In this document: positions 16,179-17,409 of the stretch, piece after piece
How the letters are laid out: each line of letters opens with the position of its first letter
Numbering within the stretch: position 1 is the first letter of the stretch
Notes under the pieces: generated by a model
The model's input: only the letters and a program-made list of their open reading frames with translations
What the model was told of the DNA's origin: nothing
Database searches by the model: none
NCBI GenBank assembly: GCA_035464115.1
Contig: DATHSN010000189.1
Location: 1-17,409, forward strand
Direction of reading: 5' to 3'
DNA length: 17,409 nt
Source: DATHSN01 sp035464115
GTDB lineage: Bacteria; Actinomycetota; Acidimicrobiia; Acidimicrobiales; SKKL01
Made by a program: the position numbers and the translations under genes

Positions 16179-17050
16179 GAGCCCTCCCCTGCGGTGCGGC
16201 GGGCGCACCAGTCGGCGTCGGAGCACACCCATCGCGAGCCGTCGGCGCCGGGCACCTCCACCAGGAACGACTCGGCGTCGGCGCCCGGCCCCGCGCCGCA
16301 CACCGCGCACGCTGCGCCCTCGGTGCGCTCGACCTCGAACGGGACGTCGTCGAAGGTGAGCGGCACCACGTCGGTGTGGGGCGGCACGGCGTAGATCCGC
16401 TTCTCGCGGCCGGCCCCGAACAGGGCCAGCGACTCGGCCTGGTGCAGCTTGGGGACGTCCCACCGGGGGATGGGCGTGGTGGCCATCACGTAGCGACCAC
16501 CCACCAGGCAGGGGTAGCCGGTGGTGCGGGTGATGACCCCGTTGCGGACGACGTCCTCGTAGAGGCTGACCCACATGCGGGCGTAGTCGGCCTCGCCGTG
16601 CATGCGCCGCAGCTCGCGCATGTCGCGCTCGATGCCCCGCAGCGGCTCGGGCACCGGCACCTGCAGCACGAGGGTCTGACCCTCGCCGAGCGGGTCCTCG
16701 GGGATCCGGTGGCGGGTCTGCACGATGGTGGCCTCGCGGGCGTCGGTGGTCTCGGCGACGCCAGTGGTGTCGACCACGAGGCGGCGCAGGTTGGCGGCGT
16801 TGACCCCGGCGTCGTCGCCCTGGTCGATCACCTTCACCACGTCGTCGTCGCCGACGATGGCGAGCGTGATCTGCAACCCGCCCGACCCCCAGCCCCGCGC
16901 CACCGGCATCTCGCGCGAGCCGAACGGCACCTGGTAGCCGGGGATCGCCACCGCGCTGAGCACCGCTCGGCGCACCTCGCGCTTGGAGTACTCGTCGAGG
17001 AACCCGAACTCGTAGGCGGGCGGGCCGGCGTGGGCGAGCAGCGCCGTCAT
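16175..17050 (-). CDS. phnJ: Alpha-D-ribose 1-methylphosphonate 5-phosphate C-P-lyase PhnJ
   Basis: The 291-residue catalytic subunit is a radical SAM enzyme with a non-standard cluster site. It splits the carbon-phosphorus bond of ribose 1-methylphosphonate 5-phosphate to give methane (or the matching alkane) and the cyclic ribose phosphate. All four expected cysteines are present near the C-terminus: C248 and C251 in ACAVCG, then C276 and C282 in WVCSDADWC; the last matches the active-site Cys272 of E. coli. The glycyl radical residue lies in IPGYQVPFGSREMP, here Gly38. RTTGYPCLVGGRYV and FGAGREKRIYAVPPHT are further family marks. The ATG at 17050 overlaps the phnI stop (ATGA). The catalytic residues look intact, so the lyase should work. 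Confidence 0.96.
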   Translation of the reverse strand: MTALLAHAGPPAYEFGFLDEYSKREVRRAVLSAVAIPGYQVPFGSREMPVARGWGSGGLQITLAIVGDDDVVKVIDQGDDAGVNAANLRRLVVDTTGVAETTDAREATIVQTRHRIPEDPLGEGQTLVLQVPVPEPLRGIERDMRELRRMHGEADYARMWVSLYEDVVRNGVITRTTGYPCLVGGRYVMATTPIPRWDVPKLHQAESLALFGAGREKRIYAVPPHTDVVPLTFDDVPFEVERTEGAACAVCGAGPGADAESFLVEVPGADGSRWVCSDADWCARRTAGEGS

Positions 17051-17409
17051 CGGGCGTCCTCCGGCTCGAGCCCGTGGGGGCGGCGGGCCGCGGCGCGGGC
17101 CCGGTCGGAGCGACGGGCGTGCTTGCGCTCGACCATCGAGCGGAACGTGACGTAGTGGGGCAGCTTGAGGTGCTCGAGGAACCCCGACGCGTCGAGCCCG
17201 TCGGTGGTCTGCAGGACCGACTGCTCGAGGCTGGTGCGACCCCGGTCGCGGTGCACGGCGATGTCGAGGTTGGCCATGGCGATGGCCTTGCGCTCGTTGT
17301 GCCCGAAGCACAGCCCGTAGCCGACGTCGAAGCGGTCGGTGGCCTCGTCGACCCCGTCGAGGTCCTCGATGGCCTCCACCTCGGTGACCCGCACGTGGCC
17401 CACCGTGAC
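17047..17409 (-). CDS. phnI: PhnI, C-terminal third (5' end beyond window)
   Basis: The last 120 codons are seen, reading from the window edge to the stop at 17047. PhnI, with PhnG, PhnH and PhnL, attaches phosphonate to the C1 of ribose by displacing adenine from ATP. The stretch DVGYGLCFGHNERKAIAMANLD is a PhnI hallmark, followed by LDASGFLEHLKLPHYVTFRSMVER. E. coli PhnI is about 354 residues, so roughly two thirds lies outside. The tail is rich in Arg and Ala. phnG and phnH would be expected further upstream on this strand. Confidence 0.93.
   Translation of the reverse strand, partial: VTVGHVRVTEVEAIEDLDGVDEATDRFDVGYGLCFGHNERKAIAMANLDIAVHRDRGRTSLEQSVLQTTDGLDASGFLEHLKLPHYVTFRSMVERKHARRSDRARAAARRPHGLEPEDAR

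Overview
The window is high-GC bacterial DNA with many GTG starts, chains of 4-bp gene overlaps and one apparently leaderless gene. This points to a high-GC actinomycete, and I would guess the Acidimicrobiia (inference; no rRNA or marker gene is present to prove it). I see no insertion sequence, phage gene or CRISPR array. The notable content is a phosphonate-use locus: an importer on the + strand (7405-11212) and a carbon-phosphorus (C-P) lyase operon on the - strand (12729-17409, running off the right edge).

Layout. 1-927 (-): truncated secreted PKD-domain protein. 1084-1539 (-): small ParB-fold-like protein. 1589-2227 (-): histidine phosphatase. 2326-2401 (+): tRNA-Lys(UUU) with encoded CCA. 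2504-7031 (+): three-gene signalling operon made of a REC-GAF-EAL cyclic-di-GMP phosphodiesterase, a PAS histidine kinase and a DICT-domain hybrid histidine kinase. 7032-7404: 373-base gap with possible regulatory sites. 7405-11212 (+): phnD-phnC-phnE, with phnE a single gene carrying two fused permease domains, closed by a strong hairpin terminator. 11304-12703 (+): ACR3-type arsenite efflux permease, translationally coupled to a small Cys-Cys-motif protein. 12729-17409 (-): in transcription order phnI (partial), phnJ, phnK, phnL, phnM and a PhnZ-like HD-domain protein.

How the genes fit together. PhnD binds phosphonate outside the cell, and PhnC with the fused PhnE imports it. PhnI (with PhnG and PhnH, expected beyond the right edge) joins it to ribose, PhnM removes pyrophosphate, and PhnJ cleaves the C-P bond, with PhnK and PhnL as ATPase partners of the complex. 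The HD protein at the end belongs to the family of oxygenases that cleave C-P bonds by a different, oxidative route. An amber codon lies in frame between the coupled GTG start at the phnM stop and its first internal ATG.

Most worth a second look: the amber-interrupted HD gene and its altered gating residues; the ACR3/Cys-Cys pair lodged between the two phosphonate gene sets; the fused PhnE; and a kinase operon whose only obvious output is cyclic-di-GMP breakdown.
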